NCBI GenBank assembly: GCA_002840555.1 | Contig: PHBJ01000013.1 | Span: 1-64,000 of the forward strand | Reading direction: 5' to 3' | DNA: 64,000 nucleotides | Source: Deltaproteobacteria bacterium HGW-Deltaproteobacteria-13 | GTDB lineage: Bacteria; Desulfobacterota; Syntrophia; Syntrophales; Smithellaceae | Part shown: positions 25,901-35,264 of the stretch, piece after piece | Layout of the letters: the number at the start of each line of letters is the position of its first letter | Numbering within the stretch: the stretch's first letter is position 1 | Position numbers and translations under genes: made by a program | The notes under the pieces: model-generated | Seen by the model: only the letters and a program-made list of their open reading frames with translations | Database searches by the model: none | Told to the model about the DNA's origin: nothing

Positions 25901-26015
25901 GAATGGACCTGTATTGTTCTTCGCTTCCCTGATTTGATTTACCGGCTGATCTGTCGGGGCGGGCAGAATGGGGCGAGCGGGTTTTATTTTTATGCACTTC
26001 GCTAATCTTTTTCAT
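22944..26015 (-). CDS. Five-PAS sigma-54-dependent transcriptional activator
   Basis: 1023 residues. Five consecutive PAS/PAC units occupy about residues 33-670, each ending in an ITERKQ-like segment; the first two pairs are near copies of each other. An AAA+ sigma-54 interaction domain follows: Walker A GESGTGKE, the GAFTGA loop, Walker B GGTIFLDEVGE, and REDFFYRI. A Fis-type helix-turn-helix ends the protein (KTASALGINRKTLFLKMQKFG). No receiver or kinase domain is present, so the PAS array itself should sense the signal. It lies just upstream of the lipase-foldase operon, whose sigma-54 promoter is the obvious target. Confidence 0.92.
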   Translation of the reverse strand: MKKISEVHKNKTRSPHSARPDRSAGKSNQGSEEQYRSILENIDDCYYEIDLAGQFTFFNDSLCRLHGRSREEMMGLNYRQYTDEETAKILFEAYSEVYQTGKPAKGVGWWVTRKDGDKRYLEISASLRKDSSGKPLGFKGIVRDITERKQIEESLSLSEEKYRTILENIEDSYYEVDLDGNFTFFNKSLCELSGCSKEALLGMSHRQFTDQETAEEVFQMFNNVYVTDEPSKGFDWQMTRKDGTKRYVEASASLRKDSSGKPIGFRGIIRDITERKKVEEQYRLLADNITEHIWLRDINSLKIIYISPSVEKMYGYPLDEIKNLPLKKLLTEESFQQMVETFIIEMPKALATKPPAVHKYSFETHARHRDGHLLWMDNTISFLRDQNGNLTLLLGETKNITERKQADELLKQSEEKYRLLADHMKDQVWLMDLDLNVTYVSPSVEKLLGYNFKELKQTPLKKLLKSESFRKAMDFFSVQMPVALKASPAYVLELSVELEFCCKDGRTVWGEIKFSFIRDENGKPVSILGEGRDITERKQMENALKESEERYRSVFENAGLPMIIMEDSLLIMMVNDRFVEMSGYEKNQIENRMKFTDFIASGDRNALMGCFSRRKGDKPVEYECRIGHRNGERFDVLIRLGHVPGTGQFIASFTDITSRKQAEVALLESRENLQKENIRLRSSIRERYRFCDIIGKSQVMQEVYEFILQAAATQANIIIYGESGTGKELVAKAIHETSDRSKKVFVTVHCGAIPETLMESEFFGYKKGAFTGANADKRGYLDEADGGTIFLDEVGEIGLNMQVKLLRAISGGGYTPVGGNTIKNADVRIIAATNRNLRDLVKQGVMREDFFYRIHILPIYLPPLRERKDDLPLLVDHFLQLHDKKHPPLPGHIAEALLNYDWPGNIRELQNVLHRYMTLKRLDFAGGPKTRPARPEGDVPKDGKPVPKGFDAAAFTGKQVQKAHNHDALHAEESTMTLKSLERDHIMKALSDNNWHRGKTASALGINRKTLFLKMQKFGLDHS

Positions 26016-26120
26016 TTATTTCCTATACGACTTCTCCAGATGGATTCCGGGGCCGGAGTCAGGTCTTTTTGAAGAGATAAAAATATCCTGAAAAATAATC
26101 CGCTTCGCCTGTTGATAGCT

Positions 26121-26507
26121 TTATTTAAGAATCTCAAACGGCACACCTTCCGGATTTAGACTGATCCGTTTTTGCTTCCACTCGATGTAATTCTCAAGTT
26201 TCTTGACCGCATCGCCGGGCGTTTTAACGAACTCCACGCCTACCTCATAAGAGTTGTCTTCAATGATGACTTTAATCCACTTTACTTTTCCGAGAGCTTT
26301 TATTTTTTGATGGACGGTCTTTGTCGTAAAATCCAACTCGAGGAGGGTATCAATGGGGAAAAGATCGCGGGAATGAATTTTTGCGCCGTACACGGAAATA
26401 TCCCTGCTGCTGTCATAGATGATTTTTTGACGCTTTCCTTCGGAGACGACGGTTAGGGTCACATCGCTTTCTTCCTTTAATCTTGGCGCTTTTCTTCTTT
26501 CGTTCAT
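26121..26507 (-). CDS. PilZ-domain protein
   Basis: 128 residues. ATG 26507 is chosen because it puts the RxxxR motif (RRKAPR) near the N terminus and has GGGAAG upstream. The second cyclic-di-GMP motif DxSxxG is seen as DISVYG. PilZ domains bind cyclic di-GMP and switch a partner or their own output; no other domain is present, so it is a single-domain receptor. Targets are unknown. GGDEF proteins occur at both window ends. Confidence 0.85.
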   Translation of the reverse strand: MNERRKAPRLKEESDVTLTVVSEGKRQKIIYDSSRDISVYGAKIHSRDLFPIDTLLELDFTTKTVHQKIKALGKVKWIKVIIEDNSYEVGVEFVKTPGDAVKKLENYIEWKQKRISLNPEGVPFEILK

Positions 26508-26715
26508 CCGATTTCTTCCCTTCAGAATACAAGGTTTTTCGCTCTTTCTTTCAAACTCCGTTTCTTTATTGTTTAGATATAAGAAACTCAATCTTGTATG
26601 TCAATTAAATATTGATTACAAAATTGAAGAGGCTGGAATTATGCCTGTTTTAGTTTGCCGCCAAAGGCATTCCCTGTGCCGGTATTTCTATCCTGCGTTA
26701 ATTTTTCCGGGTTCC

Positions 26716-26750
26716 AAAAAAACAGGCCCCGGGTTTTTTGCCCGGGGCCT
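26716..26750 (-). terminator. Intrinsic terminator of the OmpH/Skp gene
   Basis: A ten-bp G+C stem (AGGCCCCGGG 26724-26733 with 26741-26750) is followed on the minus strand by a run of seven T. Confidence 0.88.
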
Positions 26751-26788
26751 ATTGAAGCCAACTATGAAGACATCTTTTTTACAGCAAA

Positions 26789-27325
26789 TTATTTTTTCTG
26801 CGCGTCATAAAGTTTGATGATCTTATCCGTTACATCAAAGCTTTCTCCGACCACCAAAGCGGTCTTTTTCTCAAATATCATCGAATAATTTTCGCTTTTG
26901 GAGAATTGTTTCAGAATTTGCTGAATATCGACAAGGATTTTCTGTGTCAGTTCGGCATCTTTCTTCTTCAATTGTTCATTCGAATCGCTCTCCAGACGTT
27001 TCAATTCTTTGACTTCCTGAGCCAGTTTTTCACGCTTGTCTTTCCAGGCCGGAGAATTCTGTTTCGTGTTTTTCAGATCTTTCTCCAGATTCGCGATTTT
27101 GTCGCCTTTCTCTTTAACGATGGCCTTCTTGGATTCAAAATCCTTCTGGTATATTGTCCTGGCATTCTTTCCGGCCTTTGATTCTGTCAGGATTTTAGCG
27201 ATGTCGACAAAACCGATTTTGAGAGATGGATTCTCCGCCATTACAATATTTGCAAAGCTCATACTAACGAACAAAGCCACGACGAGTGCCACCGGTACTC
27301 TGAACCTTTTATTTTTATCTTTCAT
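26789..27325 (-). CDS. OmpH/Skp-family periplasmic chaperone
   Basis: 178 residues. A signal peptide (residues 1-30, ending VMAEN) is followed by IGFVDIAKILTES, the Skp/OmpH N-terminal strand and helix. A long coiled coil (about residues 55-135, rich in Lys, Glu and Leu) and the C-terminal YSMIFEKKTALVVGESFDVTDKII strand region complete the family pattern. Skp trimers carry unfolded outer-membrane proteins across the periplasm. Here it sits just downstream of the giant autotransporter gene and may serve it. A terminator follows. Confidence 0.9.
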   Translation of the reverse strand: MKDKNKRFRVPVALVVALFVSMSFANIVMAENPSLKIGFVDIAKILTESKAGKNARTIYQKDFESKKAIVKEKGDKIANLEKDLKNTKQNSPAWKDKREKLAQEVKELKRLESDSNEQLKKKDAELTQKILVDIQQILKQFSKSENYSMIFEKKTALVVGESFDVTDKIIKLYDAQKK

Positions 27326-27413
27326 AAAACGATCTCCTTTCTGTCTATAGAATCAGACGTTGTTTGCAATTTGTAATTTTATTCCATTGAACCTGGCGCC
27401 AATAGTCCAATAA

Positions 27414-27446
27414 AAAGGCAGGGTCTATTATTCGGACCCTGCCTTT
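27414..27446 (-). terminator. Terminator between autotransporter and OmpH genes
   Basis: Arms AAAGGCAGGGTC (27414-27425) and GACCCTGCCTTT (27435-27446) form a perfect 12-bp stem. The minus-strand product ends in a short T-run. It follows the autotransporter stop by about 95 bases. Confidence 0.75.
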
Positions 27447-27541
27447 GTTTATCATCCTGACGGATGCCTTGTCAACTGAGCTTTTCCCGGCACGCCTTGC
27501 ATCCCGTCACAACCGCGGCTAAAGACGTCGGGAAAACCATT

Positions 27542-30500
27542 TTACCACTCAAGCCGAAGTCCCAGTAATCCTGTATGGTTTACAAAATCACTGTTGAGCT
27601 CCGCGTCGTACTGGAGGTAGGCCGACAGGTTCTTATTGAACCGGAGGTTCATGCCCAGTCCGGCAATTGCCGTGTCGCGGCTTAATTCTTCCGCCGCAAC
27701 CGTGAAATAATCGGAGCCCGCGGCAGCGAAGCGCGCGCTGATCAGATGATCATCATTGGAAAATTCATGCGCCCACTTCAGTCTTAATTCAGGCGTCAGC
27801 ACGGCAGAAGCGCCCAGTTTGATCGGACCGCTTACATTCACTCCCAGGTAGCTCTGGTAGGATCCGATGTTTTGGCTGTCCACGACCAGATTGAGACTTG
27901 AGCCGGTTTCCGTGAAGGAGTTCTGCTTCAGGTAATCTATTTGGAACGCCGCCAGAGGCCGAATGATCACACCGCCGGCGTCTAACTTATAACCCACCTC
28001 GGCATAACCGTTAAATTCATTGCCGTTGAAATCACCCTTGGCGATTTCATGAATAGAACCAATGTTGATAAAGCGTTCCATATCATACTTGTTGTACGCG
28101 TAAGTGAAAACACCTTCTGCGTACCAGGGTTTGCCATTGTAACAGAGATAAATAGAACCATGGTAACTGTCCATATTTCCATTGTCCTGGAGGTCATCGA
28201 AATCCAAATCCGTGCGGGAAAGACCGCCGCTTAGACCCAGGAACAGGTTCGGTGCGACACGCACATCAAATCCCAGCATGCCGCCGAAGAGGGTCTGCTT
28301 GTATTTGGACATTATTTCATCCGAACGGCGGTTTCCAATGCTGCCATAAGCATCAATCCAGGCGCCCCAGTTGGTTCCCGCAGCGATCTGGCTCTGCCCC
28401 GCGTTTCCGGCGGCCATTGCCAGGAGCATGGGTGCCGCGTCATTCATGGAGTTGCCGCCGCCGGCCATCGCCAGCTGCATGCCATTGTCGTACCCGTAGG
28501 CGGCCATTCCCGTTCTCTGATTGTTGGCGGCAAATGCACCGCCCATGCCAATGTGATTATTCAGCACGCCAAGATATTTGCCCAGTCCGTTGAAACTAAG
28601 GAACTGAAATGCCGGATACGACGCACCGCCGACTTCAGCCAGTGCCGTCTGCGCTTCACCGGGAGATAAAAGAAGCAGTTGATCCAGTAAGGTTCTCAAG
28701 TCGCCCGTCGCGGTATCGTACATTCCGTCCAGAGCCGCTCCCAGAGGGGCTGTGCCGGGAGTGGTGCCTGTCGTGAAACTCAGACGATCCAACCCCAAGT
28801 CATACAGCTGACCACCGGCAATGTTTTGGATCAGGTAGGGCTTCAGGTATGCCGATGTCGATGTAACCTTTACTAATGAAGGGAACAGAGCCGGATCTGT
28901 GATAGTCGAGCCATTTAACGAAAGATTGCCATCCACCTGCAATACTCTTAAATATGTCGTCGTCGGGGCATAGGTGCCTACTTTGGGGATTACTACGATA
29001 CCGCTGCCTGTGTCAAAGTATGCATAGTCATAAGTGGTCAATGCGCCTGTTGAGCCTGTCGCCGTCACGACATAACCAAGAGAAGCGCCTGGGTAAACAT
29101 CTAGCGTATTGGTGTAAACTCCACCGCTCCCGTTTCTCTCGGCAAACGCCAGGACGCCTTCTTGGATATTAATTCCGTGCCCATTATTATTATAGGAGGA
29201 ATCGTAATCCATATCACCGCTCAGTATCCACGTTCCCGTACCGGTCTTATCGAGGTAAGCGAATTGCTGCATCTGGTTCGCGTTGATTGTGCCTTCGCCG
29301 TCCAGAATCATATAGTTATCAGAATAATTGTAATTCGCGCGGATGTCGCCATTGATGACACTTCCTGTACCCAGCGTTACCACGTTGTTCTCTCCATTAA
29401 CTTTGATCGCCGTTCCGTCTGCGCCCATGATCGTGCCGTAATTGGTGATTGTTGCGTTACCATTGAGGCTTCTGATACCGTATACGTCGCCGTAGATTGA
29501 ACCGCCAACGTTGTTAATCACAGTTTTATCGCCGTAACCCGTCATAAAGATACCGTCGCTGACAGAGGTGATGATGCCTGAATTTGTTATCTTCCCACTT
29601 GATGAGGCATAAGAGACCGTCATGGAAACACCTTCACCTCCAGTGTTGCCCCCGCTGATCACACCCGTTGCCGTATTGATTAATTCAGCCGTCGATTCCG
29701 GGCCTCTGAGCATTAGTCGTACTGCATCGCCGTTGTAACTATCACCGGCGGAACTGATCATTCCGGAATTGGTTACGCTCAGGGAGCCGCTTGTATCCGA
29801 AGTTCTGATGTACAAACCACGTCCATTCAAACCCTGAATCGTGCCCGAGTTGTTTACATTTACAGCCAGAACATCATCCGAGGTACCCCATATTTCGTCT
29901 ATGCCGGCATTACCCGTGGCGCCTTCAATGCCGACTCCATTAATCTCACCCTTAATTAAACCGGTATTCGATACGTTTGCCGCACCCACATCCGCGATAC
30001 CGACACCGTCGTTATAGCCGATGATGGTACCTGCGTTGGTCACCGCGGCCGTCTTTACGGATTCGATGGCAACGCCGTAGCCGTAGGGGGCAGTGATTAT
30101 CTGTTGAATGGTGCCGCCGGCATTGTTAATGACTGTCGCCGTATCAGCGTTTCCTAAACCGACACCGAAAAAGGAGCCCTGGATCGTGCCGGAGTTGGTA
30201 ACTTTTTCCATACTATCTTCATCGTTGTTATAGATTGCGACTCCAAAATAGCCACCCTGAATAGCGCCGCCGGCCTTGTTGATCACTTCAGCCGTGCCCG
30301 TCACGTATTCCATGCCGACGCCGGCCATACCCTGACCCTGAATGTTGCCACTGCCGTTGTTCGTTACTAAAACATCGCCGTCTACGAACTGAATGCCAAC
30401 ACCGTTGATATATCCCTGGATCAGGCCTGAGTTGCTCACATTAACATCACCGGAGTATTCAATGCCGACACCGTAGCCGTTGAAGCTCTGGATTATGCCG

Positions 30501-32722
30501 CCCGCGTTGTTGGTAACTTTGGCCGCATCCGAGTATCCGATATAAACAGCATCGCCGATTCCATTGGTATCATGCGGGCCATAGGCCTGAATCGTGCCGG
30601 AGTTGATAACTTCAGCGGTTTCTTCACCGCTGATATATTCCAGTGCCACGCCTCTGCCGTATTGGGACTGAATGGAGCCGCCGGCATTATTGGTTACCGT
30701 TGCCGTATCCGCATATCTGACATAGACGCCATCGCCATAGGCCTGAATGGTGCCGGAGTTGATGATCTCGGCGGTATCTTCCTCTCCGATGAAGTAATCC
30801 ATGGCGATACCTCTGCCGTTGGAGGATTGTATGGTTCCACCGGCATTGTTGGTCACTTTTGCCACATCCGTGTAATCGATGTAAATGCCATCATAGTAAG
30901 CTTGAATCGTGCCGGAGTTGGTCACGTTAGTTGTGTCAGTTGTACCAATGTAAATGCCGTAGCCGTTATTGGCCTGTATTAAACCACCGGCATTATTGGT
31001 CACCGTTGCTGACGCCATACCATGGATTGCTATTGCATCGTTATTCAGGGATTTGATCGTTCCACCGGCATTATTGGTTACCGATGCCGATGACGTTTCG
31101 CTGTATACTTCTGAATAAATATCGATGGCGTTGTTATCATCAGCCTGAATGGTGCCGGAATTGGTCACCTTTACCGTTTCCGAATCTTCTATGTAAATGC
31201 CGTCAGTGATGCCTGAGATCATGCCGCCGGCATTGTTCGTCACCGTTACCGTTCCCACATTCGTCATATAGATGCCGTCATATTCATAGTCATTTTCACC
31301 ATAACCGCTGATCGTACCGGAGTTCGTTATCGTTGCTTTGTCCGCATTTGCGATATAGATACCGTAAGCGTCGTCACCGTCTCCTCTGTCTTCGCCGCTG
31401 ATCGTGCCGGAGTTGGTTATCGCAACCGTTCCGGTACCATCAACCCAGATGCCGTCCCAGGCGTCGATCGTGCCGGCGTTTGTGACCGTCACCATGTCCA
31501 CATTTTCAAATCCGATACCGTCGTAATCATACGAGTAGATCGACCCCCCGGCATAATTGTTGACTGTTGCCGTTCCCGATTCAGAGATATAAATGCCATC
31601 ATACCAGTAACCCTCGATACGGCCTGAGTTGTTCACTGTGGCTGTTCCCACACTATAGAGGTTGATGGGGTTACCATCATAGGACTGGATCAAGCCACCG
31701 GCGAAGTTGTTTATCGTTGCCGTATCCAGGTATTGGATGTCGACGGCGTTACCACCGCCGTAGCCATCATAGGTTAAGATTGTGCCATAATTGTTTATCG
31801 TTGCCGTGCCCGCAGGCGTTACTTCGTTGCCTGTGATGTAGATGGCTTCATACCAATCAGAGTCATCATTGGAACGGATCACGCCGCCGGCGTTGTTGGT
31901 GATTGTTGCACTCAGTGCGCCATCACTCTGAATATAGATGCCATTTCCCCAGTCACCCGCAATCGTGCCGGCGTTGGTTATTTCAACCGTTCCCGCACCG
32001 GCGCTTTCAAAGTGGATACCGTCCCAATAACCTTCAATCGTTCCTCCGAGGTTATTCTGAATCCTTGCCGACAGCGCGCCGTCGCTGTAAAGGTAAATAG
32101 CGTCATCATTGTTGGATGAGATCTCGCCGGAGTTCGTCACTGTCGCCGTTCCTACATTATAGATGTCGATGGCGACATCATCATTGGAATGGATCAAACT
32201 ATCGATGTTGTTGGTAACCATCGCCGTTCCCGTGCCTGTGCCATTGAAATCAATGGCAGTGTTGTATCCGATAATACGATCGTAATTGGTGATTGTTCCG
32301 GTGCCCAGGGCGATACCTGTGCCGCTGACAGCCCCGATGCTGCCGTAGTTCGTCACCGTGCCGTTCCGAAAAGTGCCGGAGCCATCGGATAGGCTATTAA
32401 ACAAAATGCCGTAATAACTGCCGGAACGTCCCACGACCAATCTGTCAGTATCGACGTTAATGCTCCACCCGTTTTCACTTGCCCAAAGGGCGGCATTATC
32501 ATAAGTCGCCACGTTTCCTGAACTGTCAACAAACGCGTTCCGCGTTGTGCCGCTCTGGATAATGTTTGGATCCAATGTGCCGTTTTGGTTAATGTCCTCC
32601 AAATCGACCATGTAGGTGACGTTTCCGTCAACCGTTACATCGGCATGGACAAACGACGGCAGGGCCATCAGCAGGCAGAAAATAATGCCTATTAAGATAC
32701 CTATCCAACCTTTCTTTTTCAT
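27542..32722 (-). CDS. Giant autotransporter with a repetitive passenger (type V secretion)
   Basis: 1726 residues. Signal peptide 1-27 (ending SFVHADV). Residues ~60-1170 are dozens of imperfect short repeats built on phrases such as VTNSGTIQ and ATVTNNAGGTI, typical of parallel beta-helix passengers. A linker follows, and the last ~270 residues (from TNWGAWIDAYGSIGN) form an autotransporter barrel ending in the aromatic LGLRLEW. The passenger should be displayed on the cell surface, perhaps for adhesion; no protease motif was seen. AGGAGTG precedes the ATG. The OmpH/Skp gene downstream may help its export. Confidence 0.92.
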   Translation of the reverse strand: MKKKGWIGILIGIIFCLLMALPSFVHADVTVDGNVTYMVDLEDINQNGTLDPNIIQSGTTRNAFVDSSGNVATYDNAALWASENGWSINVDTDRLVVGRSGSYYGILFNSLSDGSGTFRNGTVTNYGSIGAVSGTGIALGTGTITNYDRIIGYNTAIDFNGTGTGTAMVTNNIDSLIHSNDDVAIDIYNVGTATVTNSGEISSNNDDAIYLYSDGALSARIQNNLGGTIEGYWDGIHFESAGAGTVEITNAGTIAGDWGNGIYIQSDGALSATITNNAGGVIRSNDDSDWYEAIYITGNEVTPAGTATINNYGTILTYDGYGGGNAVDIQYLDTATINNFAGGLIQSYDGNPINLYSVGTATVNNSGRIEGYWYDGIYISESGTATVNNYAGGSIYSYDYDGIGFENVDMVTVTNAGTIDAWDGIWVDGTGTVAITNSGTISGEDRGDGDDAYGIYIANADKATITNSGTISGYGENDYEYDGIYMTNVGTVTVTNNAGGMISGITDGIYIEDSETVKVTNSGTIQADDNNAIDIYSEVYSETSSASVTNNAGGTIKSLNNDAIAIHGMASATVTNNAGGLIQANNGYGIYIGTTDTTNVTNSGTIQAYYDGIYIDYTDVAKVTNNAGGTIQSSNGRGIAMDYFIGEEDTAEIINSGTIQAYGDGVYVRYADTATVTNNAGGSIQSQYGRGVALEYISGEETAEVINSGTIQAYGPHDTNGIGDAVYIGYSDAAKVTNNAGGIIQSFNGYGVGIEYSGDVNVSNSGLIQGYINGVGIQFVDGDVLVTNNGSGNIQGQGMAGVGMEYVTGTAEVINKAGGAIQGGYFGVAIYNNDEDSMEKVTNSGTIQGSFFGVGLGNADTATVINNAGGTIQQIITAPYGYGVAIESVKTAAVTNAGTIIGYNDGVGIADVGAANVSNTGLIKGEINGVGIEGATGNAGIDEIWGTSDDVLAVNVNNSGTIQGLNGRGLYIRTSDTSGSLSVTNSGMISSAGDSYNGDAVRLMLRGPESTAELINTATGVISGGNTGGEGVSMTVSYASSSGKITNSGIITSVSDGIFMTGYGDKTVINNVGGSIYGDVYGIRSLNGNATITNYGTIMGADGTAIKVNGENNVVTLGTGSVINGDIRANYNYSDNYMILDGEGTINANQMQQFAYLDKTGTGTWILSGDMDYDSSYNNNGHGINIQEGVLAFAERNGSGGVYTNTLDVYPGASLGYVVTATGSTGALTTYDYAYFDTGSGIVVIPKVGTYAPTTTYLRVLQVDGNLSLNGSTITDPALFPSLVKVTSTSAYLKPYLIQNIAGGQLYDLGLDRLSFTTGTTPGTAPLGAALDGMYDTATGDLRTLLDQLLLLSPGEAQTALAEVGGASYPAFQFLSFNGLGKYLGVLNNHIGMGGAFAANNQRTGMAAYGYDNGMQLAMAGGGNSMNDAAPMLLAMAAGNAGQSQIAAGTNWGAWIDAYGSIGNRRSDEIMSKYKQTLFGGMLGFDVRVAPNLFLGLSGGLSRTDLDFDDLQDNGNMDSYHGSIYLCYNGKPWYAEGVFTYAYNKYDMERFINIGSIHEIAKGDFNGNEFNGYAEVGYKLDAGGVIIRPLAAFQIDYLKQNSFTETGSSLNLVVDSQNIGSYQSYLGVNVSGPIKLGASAVLTPELRLKWAHEFSNDDHLISARFAAAGSDYFTVAAEELSRDTAIAGLGMNLRFNKNLSAYLQYDAELNSDFVNHTGLLGLRLEW

Positions 32723-33051
32723 GACGCACTCCTTTCCTTAAATTCATTAATTTATAATTAATTGTTTTATAAAGGCACGAAAACACACGCCATATAATTT
32801 CGACTGAAAGGGTAAATCTTAAAATATTAAGATTTAATATCGCTTCACTAACAGAAATAACAGAATTCAAATTTGCATTTATTACTTGATGATGTCTGAG
32901 GGAATAGCTTTATCGTCCGTCAAATTACCCGTTTCCGCACAAAGATTATAAAAGAAAGCCCTTCCTGACTTAAGGATGCAAAAAACAACTTTTTTTGTCA
33001 AGATATTTTACGTGATTTTATAAGAAAATTTTAAGGAAATCGGATCGTTAT
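32723..33051. other. Gene-free region upstream of the autotransporter
   Basis: A+T-rich, with no credible gene. It holds a perfect 10-bp inverted repeat, TAAATCTTAA (32813-32822) and TTAAGATTTA (32827-32836), with a four-base loop about 95 bases upstream of the autotransporter start. This could be an operator or a leader hairpin. Confidence 0.5.
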
Positions 33052-34710
33052 TTAAACATATTGATCAAAGTCCGGTTCATACATGGTTGATTTGATAAGA
33101 CCTGGCAGGTCAGCAGATTCCGGCATCTCCGTAAGTCCTTGTGAAAAAACGACTTTTGCCACAGCCAGTGCGATATTGGCCGATACCTCGCGAATGCGCG
33201 AAAGTGAAGGGAAAATACGTCCTATCTTCAAATCATCCCCAGTAACCTGCTCAACCAGCGATTTGGCGGCCGCTGTAAACATTTCATCCGTGACACGGGA
33301 TGCCGCAGACGCCAGTACGCCTAATCCGACGCCGGGGAAAATATACGCGTTATTGGATTGTCCCGGAACAAAAGTCCGGCCGTCGATATTAACGTCAGGG
33401 AAGGGACTGCCGCTGGCAAAGATGGCGCGCTTGTCCGTGTAGCGGTAGGCTTCTTCGGCGGTGCATTCAGCTTTTGACGTAGGATTGGAGAGCGCGAACA
33501 CGATCGGCCTGTCGTTGATCCCGCCCATCGCCGTCAGTATTTCAGGGGTGAAGGTTTTGGGCTGACCCGAGACGCCGATAATTGCGGTAGGCTTGACTGC
33601 CATCACCGCGGAGAGGAGATCTTTTTGGAAAGGATAGTCATGAGCGTAGGGCCTTTTGTGTTCAACCAGATCCGTGCGGCTGCCGACGACAAGACCTTTG
33701 GAATCGACGAACCAGCAATTCCGGCGAGCTTCGGATAACGATAATCCTTCTTCCGTCATCGCCGAAGAAACAAGATTGCCGATGCCGATGGCGGCTTCAC
33801 CCGCGCCTAAAAACAACAGGCGCTGTTCGGAGAGTCTGCCGCCGGTAATGCGCAGCGCGGAATATAAACCGGCCAGCGTGACAGAGGCGGTTCCCTGAAT
33901 GTCGTCGTTGAACATGCAATATTTATCGCGGAAAGCCTCAAGCAGCCGGAAGGCGTTCGCGTTTCCGAAATCTTCGAATTGAATCATGACACCGGGAAAG
34001 CGTTTCGTGGCCGCGGCCATAAATTCGTTGATCAGCAAATCGTATTCTCTTCCCCGCAACCGCTGCTCCGGCAGACCGATATAATCCGGAGCGTTAAGGA
34101 GTTCCTGATTATTCGTTCCGACATCAATAGTAACCGGCAGACAACATTTCGGATCAATGCCCGCGCAGGCGGTATAAAGCGACAATTTACCGATGGGAAT
34201 TCCCATGCCGTTGGCGCCGAGATCGCCCAGACCCAGGATGCGTTCACCGTCGGTGACCACGATAACGCGGATATTTTTACGCGGCCAGTTTTTCAGTATT
34301 TTTTTTATGCGGCCGCGGTCATTTTTGGTAATGAATATGCCGCGCGGCTCGCTGAAAATCCTGCTGAATTCCTGGCAGGCCTGTCCAACGGTTGGCGTAT
34401 AGATAATGGGCATCAGTTCCTGCATGTTGTCAATCAAGACACGGTAGAAAAGATTTTCGTTGCGGTTTTGCAGGCCGGCCAGATAAAGATACTTTTCGAG
34501 ATCGGTTGTTTTGCGCCTGAGATTGCTGATGATATGCAAGGCCCTGTCCTCCGGGGAGAAAACGCGCGGAGGGAGCAAGCCCTGCAAACCCAGCGCTTCG
34601 CGTTCCGCCTCATTAAAGACGGTTCCCTTGTTTAAAACGGGATCGCAAAGCAGTGCTTTTCCCCTGGGAATTTTTAGAAAATCGTTTTTAAATTTCCGGT
34701 CTGACATCAT
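33052..34710 (-). CDS. NAD-type malic enzyme
   Basis: 552 residues from ATG 34710, which has CAGGAG upstream (ATG 34707 is equally possible). It decarboxylates malate to pyruvate. The long-form (MaeA/eukaryotic-like) signature is clear: YTPTVGQACQEFS, VTDGERILGLGDLG, FEDFGNANAF, FNDDIQGTASV, FLGAGEAAIGI, and ALSNPTSKAECTAEEAY. Length and motifs fit the NAD-preferring class rather than the short bacterial class. Single gene. Confidence 0.94.
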   Translation of the reverse strand: MMSDRKFKNDFLKIPRGKALLCDPVLNKGTVFNEAEREALGLQGLLPPRVFSPEDRALHIISNLRRKTTDLEKYLYLAGLQNRNENLFYRVLIDNMQELMPIIYTPTVGQACQEFSRIFSEPRGIFITKNDRGRIKKILKNWPRKNIRVIVVTDGERILGLGDLGANGMGIPIGKLSLYTACAGIDPKCCLPVTIDVGTNNQELLNAPDYIGLPEQRLRGREYDLLINEFMAAATKRFPGVMIQFEDFGNANAFRLLEAFRDKYCMFNDDIQGTASVTLAGLYSALRITGGRLSEQRLLFLGAGEAAIGIGNLVSSAMTEEGLSLSEARRNCWFVDSKGLVVGSRTDLVEHKRPYAHDYPFQKDLLSAVMAVKPTAIIGVSGQPKTFTPEILTAMGGINDRPIVFALSNPTSKAECTAEEAYRYTDKRAIFASGSPFPDVNIDGRTFVPGQSNNAYIFPGVGLGVLASAASRVTDEMFTAAAKSLVEQVTGDDLKIGRIFPSLSRIREVSANIALAVAKVVFSQGLTEMPESADLPGLIKSTMYEPDFDQYV

Positions 34711-34823
34711 TTTTCTCCTGAATGATTTACTACTTGGCGCTTTTTTTGCGACATTGAAGTATAATGAAGAGGATGCTCGTGTCAATAAATATTCTGATGA
34801 AATATTTTGCAGTCAATATTTCC

Positions 34824-34853
34824 TTGACATATAAAACTGAAAGTTCTTATACT
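34824..34853 (+). promoter_or_regulatory. Promoter of the SWIB-domain gene
   Basis: TTGACA at 34824-34829 and TATACT at 34848-34853, 18 bases apart (11 of 12 consensus matches), about 65 bases before the start codon. Confidence 0.7.
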
Positions 34854-34916
34854 CCCCCCCACAATAAGCAGAGTCAAAAAAACACCAATAAAATTTCAAG
34901 AACGGAGGCAATGATT

Positions 34917-35243
34917 ATGGCAGAAGCAAAAGGATTGGCAAAACCGGTAAAGTTGAAGGCGGATCTGGCGGAGTTGCTGGGAGCTAAAGCGCTTCCCCGC
35001 ACGGAGATAACAAAAAAATTGTGGGATTACATCAAGAAACATAAACTGCAGACCAAAACAGTTAACGGCAAGGCGGAAAACGCGGGAAAGAATATTGTGG
35101 CCGATGCCAAATTAATCAAGATATTCAATAACACCAAAGTTAAAACATCGAGCGGCAAGGTTGTTGACTTCACAAAATTAAAAGAAGGCCAGACCATTGA
35201 CATGATGCAGATTGCCTCTGTTGTCAGCGCCAATATCGAATAA
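34917..35243 (+). CDS. SWIB/MDM2-domain protein
   Basis: 108 residues. The SWIB fold pattern is visible: LAELLGAKALPRTEITKKLWDYIKKH, then a lysine-rich linker, then ADAKLIKIFN. The last ~35 residues form an unusual extension (KLKEGQTIDMMQIASVVSANIE). SWIB domains occur in eukaryotic chromatin remodelers and in chlamydial and some proteobacterial small proteins; the bacterial role is unknown, perhaps DNA topology or nucleoid binding. ATG 34917 is preferred over 34911 because GGAGG is then eight bases away. It has its own promoter and terminator. Confidence 0.88.
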   Translation: MAEAKGLAKPVKLKADLAELLGAKALPRTEITKKLWDYIKKHKLQTKTVNGKAENAGKNIVADAKLIKIFNNTKVKTSSGKVVDFTKLKEGQTIDMMQIASVVSANIE

Positions 35244-35264
35244 ATTCAGAACATATATTTTTTC

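Noticed and set aside
27542-32722. Repetitive DNA that could be taken for a CRISPR or satellite
   Set aside because: The repeats are in frame inside a single coding sequence with signal peptide and barrel, and unit spacing is irregular.
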